From Incurvaria masculella (taxonomy: Eukaryota > Arthropoda > Insecta > Lepidoptera > Incurvariidae), in contig OX335656.1 in assembly GCA_946894095.1 (NCBI GenBank), positions 1,999,001-2,063,000 of the forward strand: DNA of 64,000 nt, given 5' to 3'. The notes beneath the pieces were generated by a model. The model was not told where the DNA came from. It saw only the letters and a list, made by a program, of their open reading frames with translations, and ran no database searches. Positions 40,419 through 52,959 of the stretch are shown here, piece after piece (positions within the stretch are counted from its first letter, which is position 1; every line of letters starts with the position of its first letter). The position numbers and the translations under genes are program-made.

Positions 40419-41169
40419 AATGTCAAAAGCGTTTTAGATTTAATACATAGCAATTCGTGAAATCAAAGTAAAAGCTGTTGAAAAAGTTGTAAGTTGTTAA
40501 GCAAACGTTGTAAGTTGTTAAGCAAAAGTTAATGCCAATTTTGACAGTTGGTCTTTACTACAAGGAAGTAATTATCGAACGAAAATGTTTTTATCTGTCT
40601 TAAATCCTATCCACCCAGCTATGTAGTTCATAGAAATGCGTCTGTCTTGAAAACCCTATCCGATACAATATTTCAATTAAATTTTCACTCCATGGGACAT
40701 TTTCATTTTTTTTTCTCTATGCACAGGTCCCCTATGAAGCCTACACTACCTTATGATATCCGGCCCTGCATGCCACACGCAAATATAATCGCAGACGTAT
40801 TAGAGGATTTGTGTTGGGAACTAAGTACTCGGCAAACGCATTTCCGCGGCGGTGATAACTGTGGAAGGAGAAGTGGCATGCGATCGATGTCGCGTCTCCG
40901 CCGTATGGTCAAAGTGACCATATAACAGTATGGGAATACGGCGGCGCGTCGTATGCTACACAGTCGAAACATCGCTACCGCGCGCGAATCTGCTTTATAA
41001 ATGCGTTCGACTAGTCAGTTTCCACCCACAACCAGCCCTCCAGTACGTCTGCGACTATGCTTGCATGTGGTATGTACGTTTAAGTAGGGTTGGTAGTTTT
41101 TGAAAATTGGTCCACCTCATAGTCGGAGCGCTTATTATGTAGTAAAATTGTCCACACGCGTAGCGGCTG
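40419..41169. other. Unannotated spacer left of the Transib element
   Basis: Includes a tandem duplication of GTTGTAAGTTGTTAAGCAAA (40487-40526) and the repeat block 40861-40950 shared with 19498-19580. No gene recognised. Confidence 0.35.
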
Positions 41170-41174
41170 CGGCG

Positions 41175-43564
41175 CACGGTGGGCTGGGAATCCGGTTTCA
41201 TAGTATTACGATTTTTGGAAAATCAACTTGGTTTCATTAAAAAAGTAAGTATGCAGAAATGTTGGGCATGTTTCTAGATGTTCTGTCAAGAAGTTTGGTT
41301 CTATTCAATCAACCCATTATTTTTTTATTGGACTTGAAAACTTTTCAATGTATGGAAAGGAATATTGTTTTTCGTTTTTCTCGAAAGTCTTAAAAAGTGT
41401 CGAGACCAGATTAGCAAGGTGAGTAAACTGAACATATAAAGAATCTTTTTGAGAAAAAAAAATCACCGGACAATACCGGGACACGGAGTTATAGTGAGTT
41501 AAACTTTGACATATTTCATAAATTTTGAAACAAGTAATGTATGTCGATTAGTGATTTTGATCGTCTTGTTTAAATGTTTTGGGATACATCTAAAGGTTTT
41601 ATATGCGTATATGTATGTTATTAAGGCATAAGTGCACAAAACAGTTAAGTGTCATTTTAATTTCAAAATAAAATAAAACTAATTACGCATGTTTTTAAGA
41701 AATCCGTCAATATTTCTCCAGATACAAATAAATATCTTTTTTTACGGTTACTGGATTTTGTTATCTTTTAAATTTTATAAATACTTTTTAAAATCAAACT
41801 TCAAGAAGTCTTTCAGGCGTTTAAGGATCCGTTTCAGGCATATATTTACTAACTATCAACCCTATAAGGAATCGCAGTGTTTTGTACATTTAAACATTCA
41901 AAGGATAAAGTCGAACATCAAACCAATATTCTAACTAGTTCCAAGAGTAACGAGCGGATTATGTATAATTATCTTTAAAACAAGCGTCTTTGAAAAGCGT
42001 GATCCTGTGGTTACTTAAGTATTAGTGCAACGTTTTAATAATCCATATTCTACTTAAGCTTCTATGAATCAGAAACGAAAATACATTAACTAAAAGTGCG
42101 CAGTAATTAGTTTCACAACAATTCAGTGGTGTTTTGTTGCTACTCACGGAGAGGGCCCGAGCTATGGACGAATGCTCTTCGGGAAGGCTTACTACTTCCT
42201 CCCCATAGGAAAAGGATGAAGATAGGATTAGGATTTCGCCAAGAGTGCGTGGCAGGAAAACAGGACGCTCCTGAAAAACGAGTCAGTCACTAAGGAAAAC
42301 CTATCTTAGTCAGAGGGAGAGTCTGAATCGGAAGAACTGTACAGCTCTGATTCAGATAAATTATTGACGTCGATGAAAACAGAACTTTGTTTTTCTTCAG
42401 TTAGTGGCAATATTAATAAGGATAGCATATCATGTGACATAATTTGCCTCCTTTTCTCACTAACTTTAGGTTGCACACTAGCCAAAAACGGATCTGAAGA
42501 TACCAAAAAGTTATTAAGTATGTCCAGGTTGGTTGCAGTTCTATTGAATTTGCGTGCATGATGCTCTCTGCATTTTTTAAAATCTTTATTTCTAGCTTCC
42601 GATGCTTCTTCGGATAACTTCCCAATCGGTACAAGATTATGGTGCTGTATTATGGCAGCACCATGGGAAAGCAGTTTGTGCACACTGGCTGGCATATAAT
42701 ACCAACTGTATAAATCAACGTAAAGTTTTGCCGTCTTTTGAGAGTAACGAGAAAATGCCTCAACATTAACTTGCTCGCCACTTAACATCCGTTAACATCC
42801 GGAATTTATAGATAATTGTACGTTCAATTTCTAAGGCTTTAACATTGACGTTTGATGATATCTTTACTTTTGAAAGTATTTATATAACATTACTATTTCC
42901 TTATAGAGTTGACAGTTCGCAACGTTCGTTTTTTGGAATTGAAATTTATAAAATTTAAACGATAAACGAACGCAAAAACATTATTTATGTTGTTATCTGC
43001 AGAAATATTGACATTGACGGATTTTTTGACTATCACATAGCTTTAAAACATGCGTAATTCGTTTTTATTTTAATTTAATTAGAAATCGAAGTGACATTGT
43101 AACTATTTTGTGCATGTACGCTCCTGTTAAAACCCTTATATGGATCCCAAAACATGTTTAAACAAGACTATCTAAGTGTAAGAAACACTAATCGACGTAC
43201 ATAACTTGTTTAAAAAAATATGAAATATGTCAAAGTTTAACTCACTATAACTCCGTGTCCCGGTACTGTCCGGTGGATTTTTTTTCTTAAAAAGATTCTT
43301 TATATGTTCAGTTTACTCACCTTGCTAATCTGGTCTCGACACTTTTTAAGACTTTCGAGAAAAACGAAAAACAATATTCCGTTCCATACATTGAAAAGTT
43401 TTCAAGTCCAATAAAAAAATAATGGGTTGATTGAATAGAACCAAACTTCTTTACAGAACATCTAGAAACATGCCCAACATTTCTGCATACTTACTTTTTT
43501 AATGAAACCAAGTTGATTTTCCAAAAATCGTAATACTATGAAACCGGATTCCCAGCCCACCGTG
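41175..43564 (-). mobile_element. Transib DNA transposon with about 600-bp TIRs
   Basis: Ends CACGGTGGGCTGGGAATCC and GGATTCCCAGCCCACCGTG, flanked by exact CGGCG at 41170-41174 and 43565-43569. A 5-bp GC-rich (CGNCG-type) duplication and a CAC..TGG terminus are the hallmarks of Transib. The inverted repeats are clear for about 520 bp (41175-41696 versus 43044-43564) and continue, more diverged, to about 41785 and 42945. Between them lies a minus-strand C-terminal transposase fragment. 2,390 bp total, shorter than autonomous Transibs, so probably an internally deleted, non-autonomous copy. Confidence 0.85.
42306..42788 (-). pseudogene. Transib transposase, C-terminal fragment (RAG1-related)
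   Basis: 160 codons: LYSWYYMPASVHKLLSHGAA, HHNLVPIGKLSEEASEARNK, DFKKCREHHARKFNRTATNL, FLVSSDPFLAS, then an acidic Ser/Asp tail. The LSEEASEARNKDFKK block is the conserved Transib segment that holds the third catalytic acid, equivalent to the region of RAG1 Glu962 (family knowledge). The N-terminal two-thirds with the two catalytic Asp are absent; a TAA precedes the first Met in frame. The frame itself is intact to its stop, so decay after the internal deletion has been slight. Alternative: an expressed short protein, which the sequence cannot show. Confidence 0.8.
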
Positions 43565-43569
43565 CGGCG

Positions 43570-44042
43570 ACCCTACCCGCAGTACCCGCCCACATGGCAC
43601 TTCTCTTTCGTTCTCCCTTCTGTGACATGGACGGTAGTGCGTGACTAAAAAGGTGTAACGGAGTCAAATTGATTGTATTGTCATCACAGCTCGAATGTTG
43701 ATAATGCAACTGCTACTGGTGTTTTAGATATATACTGCATCATAACGTCGAGTATCGTGTTTATCCATGCGTCTGCCGAGTTTCGTGACTAATACATTTT
43801 ATGTGGTTCTAATATTATAATTTCGAGATTTGATGTACCTTTTTGTAAGTTTGCGAGTTTGGTTGGGCTACTCCTTCTGCACATTACAAAGAACAAACAA
43901 GCTATGAGAAAGGAAAATAATATAATAAATTAATATAACACAAAATAAAAACTTATGTAGGCATGTATCGAATATTCTTTTTGTCATTGATGAAGAGATG
44001 GACCCATAACTTAATTATTATACTGACTGCCATAATAGACTA
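43570..44042. other. Unannotated spacer right of the Transib element
   Basis: AT-rich, no feature recognised. Confidence 0.35.
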
Positions 44043-44587
44043 GGAGGTCGCGACAAAAATGGTAACGATAACGTAAATGGCTGAAACTGGGTTCACAGGA
44101 TAAAGACCAACCCTCTGAAGCTAAATGTATTGGTCTGCCTGCGCCAAGTGGTTGCGTTACCTAGATAAGGCGCCTGAACAAGTAGTTATCGTTACAATAA
44201 AAATATATAATAATGCAAATGGCTGCAAATACCGGAACATGAAAGCATACGTACTTACTTACTTGTAATACCAAAACTGAACAAATCTTTGGTTGCATTT
44301 CGTAGTTATAGGCAATTTAGGTTACAGTTATAACTTTAGGTATATTTAAGTATAACATTATAAAACCGACTGGTTATTGTTGTATAATGAATAGGTATCA
44401 ATATGTCCAGACAATCAGTATATTCATTAGCAGGTACATACCAACATCTACTATATATAGGCAATCTAGCTAATGCAACCACTTGGCGCAGGCAGACCGA
44501 TATATTTAGCATCATAGGGTTGGTCTCTAACATGTGAACCCAGATTCAGCCATTTACATTATCGTGACCAAAAATGTCGTGACCTCC
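44043..44587. mobile_element. Element S, 545 bp with about 125-bp TIRs
   Basis: GGAGGTCGCGAC...GTCGTGACCTCC; arms share TAAATGGCTGAA.CTGGGTT, AGACCAACCCT and GGTCTGCCTGCGCCAAGTGG (44043-44170 versus 44460-44587, about 85% alike). The centre is AT-rich and non-coding. Target duplication unclear. Confidence 0.75.
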
Positions 44588-44767
44588 CGGAATATAAACG
44601 TATTGTTGTGTCGTACAGGTATTATTTTATGGTGTGTTTTCTTTCGCAGATATAATCGAGTCTGAAAATTGCTCGAATCCCGGAACCCTCGCGGCCGCAA
44701 GCCCAGAGAACACTGCTATGGTAAGTGTACGCAGGCGGGCATACTTTCTGTCCGATTTCAGCACTAG

Positions 44768-45010
44768 GTGAATAACTGCTGCATAACGCTTTTCCTCCGT
44801 TTCTGCCTGCGGTCAACGCGGAACAGAGAGAAAATGCACCAATTCACAGTCGACATTCCAAAAATAAGAACCCACCGATCCTCTAGATCCTTTATCTATA
44901 GGGTCGGTCAACAATGGAATGAACCCGATGTATTTCCCCCAAATTACGACCTGGGGTCCTTCGAACGTAGTGTTAAGAAGCACCTGGCCAGGTTTTCGGA
45001 GCCCCCCTGA
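44768..45010 (+). pseudogene. LINE ORF2 C-terminal fragment
   Basis: LRSTRNREKMHQFTVDIPKI, HRSSRSFIYRVGQQWNE, VFPPNYDLGSFERSVKKHL and stop at 45008-45010. The R..SF..R...LWN.LP..VFP..YNL..FK..V pattern is the usual C-terminal end of jockey/CR1-like LINE ORF2. Same family as 12215-12443 and 51615-51835. A frame change near 44805 separates it from upstream LHNAF. Confidence 0.65.
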
Positions 45011-45119
45011 ATGTCCGAAAACCCATGGGCGTCGTCGGGCACCTTTAGGTCCTGGCGTACGCCATATGCCGCGCTTAACATAAAAAAAACTGAAAATGCC
45101 TTTCTTACACCCTATAACA

Positions 45120-45353
45120 CCACCTCCAGTTACAATAATCCCAAAGCTATCTTTCAGTTACAGCATATAACCCTCATTTCACCACATCCAGCTACCTGAA
45201 ATCCGATATTTAATATTTGGTTCCATTGCATATTTACATGATGTAAACGAAAGATAATTTTGGGTTTTTTAGCTGGAGGAAAACGGTCGATAAATGTGCA
45301 ATGTAACCGATAGTTTAACTATCGGATTTCAGGCGAATGGATGTGATCAAAAC
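45120..45353. mobile_element. Foldback element Q copies, rearranged
   Basis: CACCACCTCCAGTTACAATA, ATCCCAAAGCTATCTTTCAG and, further on, GTTCCATTGCATATTTACAT, GTAAACGAAAGATAATTTTG, plus the palindromic CCGATAGTTTAACTATCGG (45309-45327). Two Q units appear to overlap or be nested. Confidence 0.55.
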
Positions 45354-45507
45354 TGGGGTTAGTCACCGTGATAGGTCATGGCAATTCGGATAAAGAAAAT
45401 ATCTCTATATGGAAGCGAGAAAAGTATGCTTTTATGAAAATGGAAATAAAGTTATGTTTGTGTAGACTTTCACCGTTGTTACAAATTATTCAAATGGTTT
45501 TAGATTT

Positions 45508-45860
45508 TTTTTTTATGTGACTGGACATGGATGGCTAATACCACAAGTTCAGTCATGGTATTAGCCCAACACACCGCATGGGAACTAGGTGCCATGCCAG
45601 GACCTTCCTAGATAAACAGTGTTCGTTTCGTAGAACTCATCCTGTCCTGAAGAAGGTCATACTGAGATGGACGGTGATGTAGCAACGTGTATCCGAAAGC
45701 ATTGTAATAATCAGGGGTAATATTACGAGTTAGCCCGACATAGCGCAGACCCAAAGGAGCTAGCTGCCAAGCCAGGACCTTCGCTTTGTAACGATCAAGG
45801 CTGTTTTGAACTGGATGGAAAACACGGACAATTTCAATGCTTCGACGATGGCTTTTATGG
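45508..45860 (-). repeat. SINE family B interrupted by unknown insert
   Basis: 45508-45610 (T-run, GTGACTGGACATGGATGG, GTGCCATGCCAGGACCTTCC) and 45748-45860 (CCAAGCCAGGACCTTCG, TTTGAACTGGATGGAAAACA) are family B. The 45611-45745 segment between them is not SINE sequence. Confidence 0.65.
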
Positions 45861-45944
45861 AAATGCTGCGCCTTCAGCACTGCTTCTTAGTGGCTTATTT
45901 TTTAACCGACCTAAAAAAAGGAGGAGGTTCTCAATTCGTCTGTA

Positions 45945-46331
45945 TGTTTTTTTTGGTTTTTTTTTTATGTAACTGGACATGGATGGCTAATACCGAACTG
46001 ACCGTCAGATAATAGCCTAACACTCCACATGGGAACTAGGTGCCATGCCAGGATATTCCTTATATTGCTCGGCAACATTTAACTGGATGGAAAACACGGA
46101 CAATTTTCATTGCCGCTTAGACCATCGTTCATTCAGTGCGATGGTACCAACACGGGCGCGATCAACCCTACCACCTAGTAAGTAAGGAAAGGGACCTACA
46201 GTTTTACGTAGAATCCGAACCACGGCCAGCCTCAACGGTTGAAAATGGTCACCCATCCAGAACGTAATCGCGCTCAGAGGTTTTCCCAGCTTATCGATTC
46301 GCAAGGCGTCGCACACTGAGCTACCGAGGCT
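45945..46331 (-). repeat. SINE family B, divergent 5S-like-headed subtype
   Basis: Minus strand: GCCTCGGTAGCTCAGTGTG (box A-like), CTCTGAGCGCGATTACG, TTCTGGATGGGTGACC, then full body and A-run. Partner of 6912-7279. Confidence 0.8.
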
Positions 46332-48652
46332 AACATGTTTTGCCCATGTGTTTATAGATTTCTGTAACCTCTTATCCTTGAGATATCATTTTTCAATATT
46401 TTAGTCAAGTATGAGAATTTCCTGACGGATGCGGCGACACGTTGTGATATTACCCTGCTTTTCTCGATTGGGCTCCTAGCATACCCTCGTCTTTTATCAT
46501 TATGTATGCTCACTCGCCGCGCCGCCAGCCCGCTCCGCATCAACGCCGCCCGCTAGCCCGCCTTCAGCCTTACCGCGTTAGTGTTCTTTTAAATTGATTT
46601 CGCAGATAACTATGTATTAAATCTAAAAGTGTCAAACTCAATAATACAGAAAAATACCATAAGAGTTGTTTGTTTATGTCGACCACGAGGATTATTTTCC
46701 ACAGTTAACGGCGATTACTTCTGTTCTACCATGTACCTTATCTTAATGTTGTTTTGCGACATTTTCCTGTTTGCAACACACCATTCAATATTCTTTTCAT
46801 ATTCTTGACTCGACCGGAGTTCCCGGAAGTATTGGGTTCCTCGCCGACCAATAATGGCCCCCACGTGAGGTACACGAATGCCATATTTGCCTTCCGAGTT
46901 AAATCGAGCTGCACTTTTCAGCCGACGCTTCAGATCTCACTATCAGGCTCCGGTGCAGTTCGCCTGCGCCTACATTTTATTATTGAACCCGGATTTTACT
47001 GAACGCGCACTTATCACGAACGCTAGTGGTGTGGTCTGTGGTCGATAGAATTTTTTATCGACTTCAAATAAAGTTCCTCGCCGCCCCGCCGCCGCCTACC
47101 CGTCGTTTTATTTTTAAACGGCTATATATGGTCAATCTATCAAAAAAGTGTTTGAACTTATATAAGTAAGATCGTTTCTTTTTCTTTTACTATATAGGTC
47201 TCCTTCAGCAAACAAATTTTGATTTTGATAAAATCTTGAAGAATTTCGACACAAACAATTGTTGTATAACGATAACAAGTCTATAATATGCAAAGATTTT
47301 AAAATTAAACTACGTTTAGATACATATTGAAAACATGAACCTTTGAATCCACGAGAGTGACTTGACTCATGTGAATCATGCCTAGGTAATATTTTTACTG
47401 ATTCACTGATTGATCTAACGAAAGTAACTTTCAAATGTCTAGAGTACTGGCGGACAACCCCATTTGTTATTCCACTGAATTGGCTTGTAGATGACGGGTA
47501 CTATATGGAACACAACATCAATCAGAGAATGCTGCTTTCGACGCTTGCGATGTCGGTTACCATTTCCTTATGCTAATGATAAAATATGACAAAACCGAGT
47601 TTAGTGTAAGTACTTCTTGGATAATGAAGAAACAATAAACAACAGTCTGCGTCGATTCCTTAACCAATAAAGTTTATTATTATTTTAACCATATCACTTG
47701 CGTTGTTCCACCGGGTCACAGTCTTGAGAAAAAATCTAATCGACATCTTCAAAATAATCGACCATCGCACATCCCTACTTCCACCTGCGCGACGCTCCGC
47801 CGACTGCGGAATTCTGCCGAAGCCGACTGGAAGCCCTCCACGCCCCAGGGTGACGTCGGCCAGAAGTGGAGGACGCTCGCCCGCCATTTTAGATCCGATG
47901 ACGTAGGGCCAATCGGAACGCTGAAATCGAATAACGGCCGAGATATGCCGATTCCTATCCATATCTATATGCAGATTCCTAGCAGCTCATGGCTTCAAAA
48001 TTCATTCAAAGAATGAGAACTTCGGCCGACCGAGCCAATGTTAACGTAAATCAAAGTAAAACTTGCCTATTTTATGATATTTTCACATGTTTGTAATTTG
48101 GGCTTAGTTTACACGGTGTGATGTCTTGCATAACCGCCTAGATACGCCACTAGAAATGGCACTGAAAATATTCTCATTCTCTGTTCGATTCAGTGTTGCC
48201 ATGCTTAATTTCAAGGGGTTCCCCGCTTGGTGTAGCAATTTTAGAGCAACGAAATACGTATTTCTCTTTGTCTATCCATATAAAATATTTATTTTCTATG
48301 GATCTATCCCCAAAAATAGTACACACGCGCTGTCCGCTCCTCCAACAGTGTCAAAATGCAGTCAATCTTCATTGGCGGGCGCACTTCAATGGCGGGAGCA
48401 GCAGACGTATTGTTACTTTTAATTGTATTCGCTCCACTCGACCGCGCGCTCGCCCGCTCGCTCCGTGTAAACTGTGCCCGAGGGCCCTTGGCGATCGGTG
48501 GGATGGCGGAGTCTGCATGGACTAATGGGTTTTGGCGATTCAGTTTTAGAATTTCGTTTCGTGGGTTGTGTTATTTCTTTTAATTGAACTGTCTAGGCAC
48601 TAAGCCTAGGTCGTTAGCAACGCCTACAATGCCATTAAACCTGACTTAACAA
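46332..48652. other. Unannotated 2.3-kb region
   Basis: CG-rich patches at 46510-46575, 47775-47900 and 48370-48520 with overlapping open frames on both strands; none shows a recognisable domain or clean splice-bounded block. 47575-47600 partly matches 37755-37790. No repeat of the window's families found. Confidence 0.35.
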
Positions 48653-48946
48653 ACAGGCCAAGTGCGAGTCGGACTCGCTCACGAAGGGTTCCGTACCATC
48701 GTACAAGATTTACCACAAAAAAAACGTTTTTTGTATGGGGCCCCCCTTTAATTATCATATTTTTTTTATTTTACCTATTTGTTGTTATAGCGGCAAAATA
48801 AATACACACTCTGTGAAAATTTCAACTGCCTAACTATTACGGTTCACGAGATACAACCCTGTGACAGACGGACGGACGGACGGACGGACAGCGGAGGCTT
48901 AGTAATAGGGTTCCGTTTTCACCCTTTGGGTACGGAACCCTAAAAA
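48653..48946 (-). repeat. Family A interspersed element (A10)
   Basis: Full copy from GGCCAAGTGCGAGTCGGAC to GGGTACGGAACCCTAAAAA with clean (GGAC)n. Confidence 0.85.
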
Positions 48947-49949
48947 GTGTGAAAGTGTTTTTTTTTTCATTATAAGTTCGCACACAGAATAATACGCTAC
49001 GCATGGTGGCAAAATAAAACTGAAAAGTAATCATAATCTATGCATATACTGTAAAATTGGTAAATAAAACATGGACAATATAAGTATTTACGTGCACAGT
49101 AGTCGTGGGGCGAGAAATGAGAAATGGGTTCGTATAACTGTTACTAGTGTAAAATAGAAGTATTCATTTTACGCCGAGCAGTATGGCCGCTACAAATTTC
49201 TTGTAGCGCACTGGATCGCGCACGCGGCGCGCCAACGAAAGCCCGTAGGTTGCGAGCCGTCTAGACGCAACGACCCGCCGCCAGCCGCGACTGTCTCGCT
49301 CGCGCAATGGCGGGCGGCAGTATCTGTAACGTCGGTTGAGGCTTGGAGCCGGCGACTCTCGTTACTTACTGGCTGGAGTAGCGGCAAAGCTAATACTAAT
49401 AATTACATAATTACTTCGTTGCGGCTTGTAGCCGGCGACTCTCGCAACTGGAGTTGCCTCCGAAACTGTAATGCGCGCGCGCAGTGCGCACTGTAGTCGA
49501 AGAGGGGCTACATTTTTAACGACCGTCGTTGTGGTTTGCTTACAGAAAAAGTCCAACGATTAGTATTTCTAAATGCTAATAGGCATATAAAATAAATGAT
49601 AATTATGTTTATTTATCATTTGTGTTATATTATTTCTGGGGATTCAAAATTCATGTAAGATGATCGAACCGTGCTAGATGTCATTATACCCATTTATGTC
49701 CAGTTGCACCAAAAAAAAAAAAGAGAAGAAGGAAGAGGGAGTTTTTTTTCATTTCTTTTTGCAAAAGTTTCCGCAAACGGCTATCGGCATCAGCAATAAG
49801 AGTTACAAACGTTTTCGAAGACCAGTGGAAACGCCCACGACTAGTACACAGTAGACAGACACCAGCTTCGAAAGAAAGAAAGAAAACAAGTTTTTCTCAA
49901 TACACAGTTCAGTACCCTTTACAAAATTCAACGTATACATTTGTAAAGA
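48947..49949. other. CG-rich region with an imperfect repeated 33-mer
   Basis: 49332-49365 and 49418-49452 share TTG.GGCTTG.AGCCGGCGAC and TCTCG. CpG-dense block 49190-49510 (GCGCGCGCGCAGTGCGC) might be a promoter or decayed element. A CT/GA-rich tract lies at 49719-49760. Confidence 0.3.
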
Positions 49950-50238
49950 AAAAACCGGTCAAGTGCGAGTCGGACTCGCACACGAAGGGTGTTGTACCAT
50001 CGTACAAGATTTAACAAAACAAAAACGTTTTTTGTACGGAGCCCCCATTAAATTTTTATTAAATTTTTATTTTACCTATTTGTTATAGCGACACAACAAA
50101 TACACACTCTGTGAAAATTTCAGCTTCTACATATTACGGTTCATGAGTTACAGCCCTGTGACGGACGGACGGACGGACGGATAGCGGAGGCTTAGTAATA
50201 GGGTTACGTTTTGACCCTTTGGGTACGGAACCCTAAAA
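49950..50238 (-). repeat. Family A interspersed element (A11)
   Basis: Full copy from AAAACCGGTCAAGTGCGAG to GGGTACGGAACCCTAAAAA; a TTGTT change breaks the usual GGTTCCGTACC box. Confidence 0.85.
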
Positions 50239-51169
50239 AAGAGCCAGTTCAGCATGTATCCTGCAAACCCCTTTTGATGAGTAAACTATAGCGCTAATTT
50301 TACGCAGTTCGGGACACAATTACGACTAATGCACCTCTTTATCGTGAGGGAAAAAACATTACACAATGAGGAAAAACAAGACAAAACGGTAAGTATTGCC
50401 TATCATAATATTTCAAGGCTAGACAAATTTATTAGTTATTTATAGGGCATACCTCATGGGATATAAACGTAACCAAATTAAACAAAAACTTAAAAATAAT
50501 AACACATTAACTAATTACCAACACGATACTGACGATACGTTCAATTATATAATACGATGTTGCCTAATCTAACCAATGTAATTTATAATATTAATTGTTG
50601 GTTTGTGAACTGGAAACGGAGCGTCGGGAAAATTTTGTTTGCTAGTTTTCAGGATGGCGAGTGATAGGCGGCTAATTTGAATCCGGAAACATTTATGTTA
50701 GAAACTTTCAAAATTAATATTAAATCATTCTAACTACTTTCTATCGAAATAAATACATCTTTAATACTTTTGATATTGCCTCACTCGGTAAACTATAATA
50801 TACAGTAAAGTATAATATGCGGGTGAATTTATTACATACCGCAGCTAGTTTTAAATACATTTACAAAATCCTTTAATTGCGTTAGTCTGAAATGGATACC
50901 ATTAAACGCGCCACGAAAGCTTAATTATGAAATAGCGTCCACAGAAATGGAATATTTACAAATGTATAATCCGGATGTAGCATCTGGGAGAGGACGTCCG
51001 CGGATTAAGTCCAACCGCGGCTCATAAAGTCCGAGACGAGACCTCCAGCAAACACTATTCTACCCCGCTAAGAAAGTAAAGGCCTATAAGTACGGTGCGC
51101 AAGCGGAGCGGGTCTCCCATTATAACCAACCAAGAGATTTCTTTTATGAATAGGAATTAAAGTAAAACA
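50239..51169. other. Unannotated AT-rich spacer
   Basis: No ORF, repeat or foldback recognised. Confidence 0.35.
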
Positions 51170-51566
51170 TTTTTTTTTATGTGGCTGGACATTAGTGGAT
51201 GGCTAATAACACACCTTCTGTCATGGTATTAGTCCAACACACCACATGAGAACTAGCTGTCATGCCAGGCACCTACGGCTACATTGAACTGCATGGAAAA
51301 CACGGACAATTTTCATTGCCGCTTCGACCATAGTTCATCCAATGCGATGGGACCAACCCGGGCGGGATTAACCCTACCTTACCTAGTACTACCTTACCTT
51401 ACTTGCCTAGTAAGTAAGGAAGGGGACCTACAGTATAACGTGGAATCAGAACCACGGCCAACCTCTCTCAACGGTCGAATGGTCACCCATCCAAGACCAG
51501 ACCGGACCCAGCGTTGCTTAACTTCGGAGAGCGGGAGCGATAGCGCCACTGGGCTATTTAGGCTGA
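51170..51566 (-). repeat. SINE family B, 5S-headed copy
   Basis: Minus strand: CAGTGGCGCTATCGCTCCCG, CTCTCCGAAGTTAAGCAACG, CTTGGATGGGTGACC. A local TACCTTACC expansion at 51375-51410 lies in the body, at the same place as the expansion in the 4.0-4.5 kb copy. Confidence 0.85.
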
Positions 51567-51614
51567 CAAAAACATATTTTTATTCTTTTATTTATTACTT
51601 TATTAGCTGAGCTT

Positions 51615-51835
51615 CCCGGCTCCGCTTGAGTCAATTTCGTATTGGACAATCACCTGAGCGGAGACAGACGGCCCCCGAACCACCGCGTCGCATAAATGGT
51701 CTTAGGTCCTTTATCTCTTGGGTCGGTAAACTATGGAATGAACTCCCTGCCGAGATATTTTACCCAAAGTACAATCTGGGGTCGTTCTAACATAGTGTGA
51801 AGAAGACCATAGGCCTCTTACGTGAGGGCATCTCT
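51615..51835 (+). pseudogene. LINE ORF2 C-terminal fragment
   Basis: RSFISWVGKLWNELPAEIF, YPKYNLGSF, then a stop and HSVKK: same family as 44768-45010. Upstream part (51640-51695) is frameshifted. Confidence 0.55.
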
Positions 51836-52541
51836 TTCACCATGTGTCGCACTTCACATAAACACTCAAAAGTTTACCTTCAAGGGACGACGGTGGAAGT
51901 TAATATAGAAATACCAATAAAGAAATATTGAGTAGAAGTATGGTCGGCTGGCCGCTGCTCGGTGCCAGGGACGATTGGGATTTTACATCAAAAATAAAAT
52001 CATTGTTACAATGAATGCATAAGACAGCGTCGTACCGTTTGCCGCCACGCCATGCGTCAGTTTCACAATAAAAATAAAGAAAACAGTAAGCCGGCCGTCG
52101 TTGCTGTCGCTACTCCGGGCGCGCGTCTCGGAATAACTGCTCGCGACTGCAAATAGACGCGCCGCCTAATTCCGGACGGCTCGCGCCCGACTCGCCCTAA
52201 TTTATTTAAGGGCCTCGGCAAACAGAAGCAGCCTGCGCCGACCGACGCCGGGCGACCCTTAACATCCGTTCTGCTGCATTGTTGGAGGTTAACTCTGTTT
52301 GCGACTGACTTATTGATTTGTCTAGCGGTCAAGGGAGGTTCAAAGCCAGCGAGCATGGAAGGACTGGAGTGGCGAGGCAAACTCTCTTGTACGGAGCGGC
52401 GTAGGCACTTTTACATGCAATGGCGGCACCGCCGGAGAGTCCGCTTACGAATTTCGTCAGATTGCAAGCGTCACATTTAACCACTCACTTACCTGTTTAC
52501 CCGGTGATTTGATTTACCATGGTGACACCCCTGTTTCCGCT
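51836..52541. other. CG-rich unannotated stretch
   Basis: 52080-52260 is CpG-dense (GGGCGCGCGTCTCGG, CGACGCCGGGCGACC). The minus-strand frame 52063-52380 has no recognised domain. May be a promoter region or first exon; not supported further. Confidence 0.3.
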
Positions 52542-52545
52542 TTAA

Positions 52546-52820
52546 GGTGGCCCTTCCCGGCGGGACTAATTCATTCGCGGGCACGGTACAATACCGTGCT
52601 TTTGTGCTTTGGGACCTTCTCTGTTTGAAAAAAAAAGACAGGCTCCGTGATGAGGAGGATGCAAGATTGCATTCACACCAAAGCAGACAATGAGTTTGAT
52701 TTGGTAAGATTTACAGAAAAAAATTATAACAAAACGACTTATAGCTAAAAGTAAATCACGATCGCTGTAGTCAAAATCACACAAAAACCAAAATGTCCGG
52801 TGACTAATCTTTTTAAGACG
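52546..52820 (+). repeat. Family K element, 5' part (K2)
   Basis: Preceded by TTAA: GGTGGCCCTTCCCGGCGG, GGGACCTTCTCTGTTTG, GACAGGCTCCGTGATGAG; lost after TGACTAATCTTTTTAAGA. Confidence 0.75.
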
Positions 52821-52959
52821 TTTAAAAATATTTAGAAGTAGAAAAACAGATTCTCTAAAAAAAAATAACTTGATATAGCAGTTTTATATATTTTCTTTAC
52901 TTTAATCCGGACCTAAGTTTGAATACCTCGATGAGTCCAAAATTAGATGTGAAATCAGG

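Noticed and set aside
41689..41934. Second Transib ORF (81 residues, plus strand)
   Set aside because: AT-rich frame across the inverted repeat, with no transposase residues.
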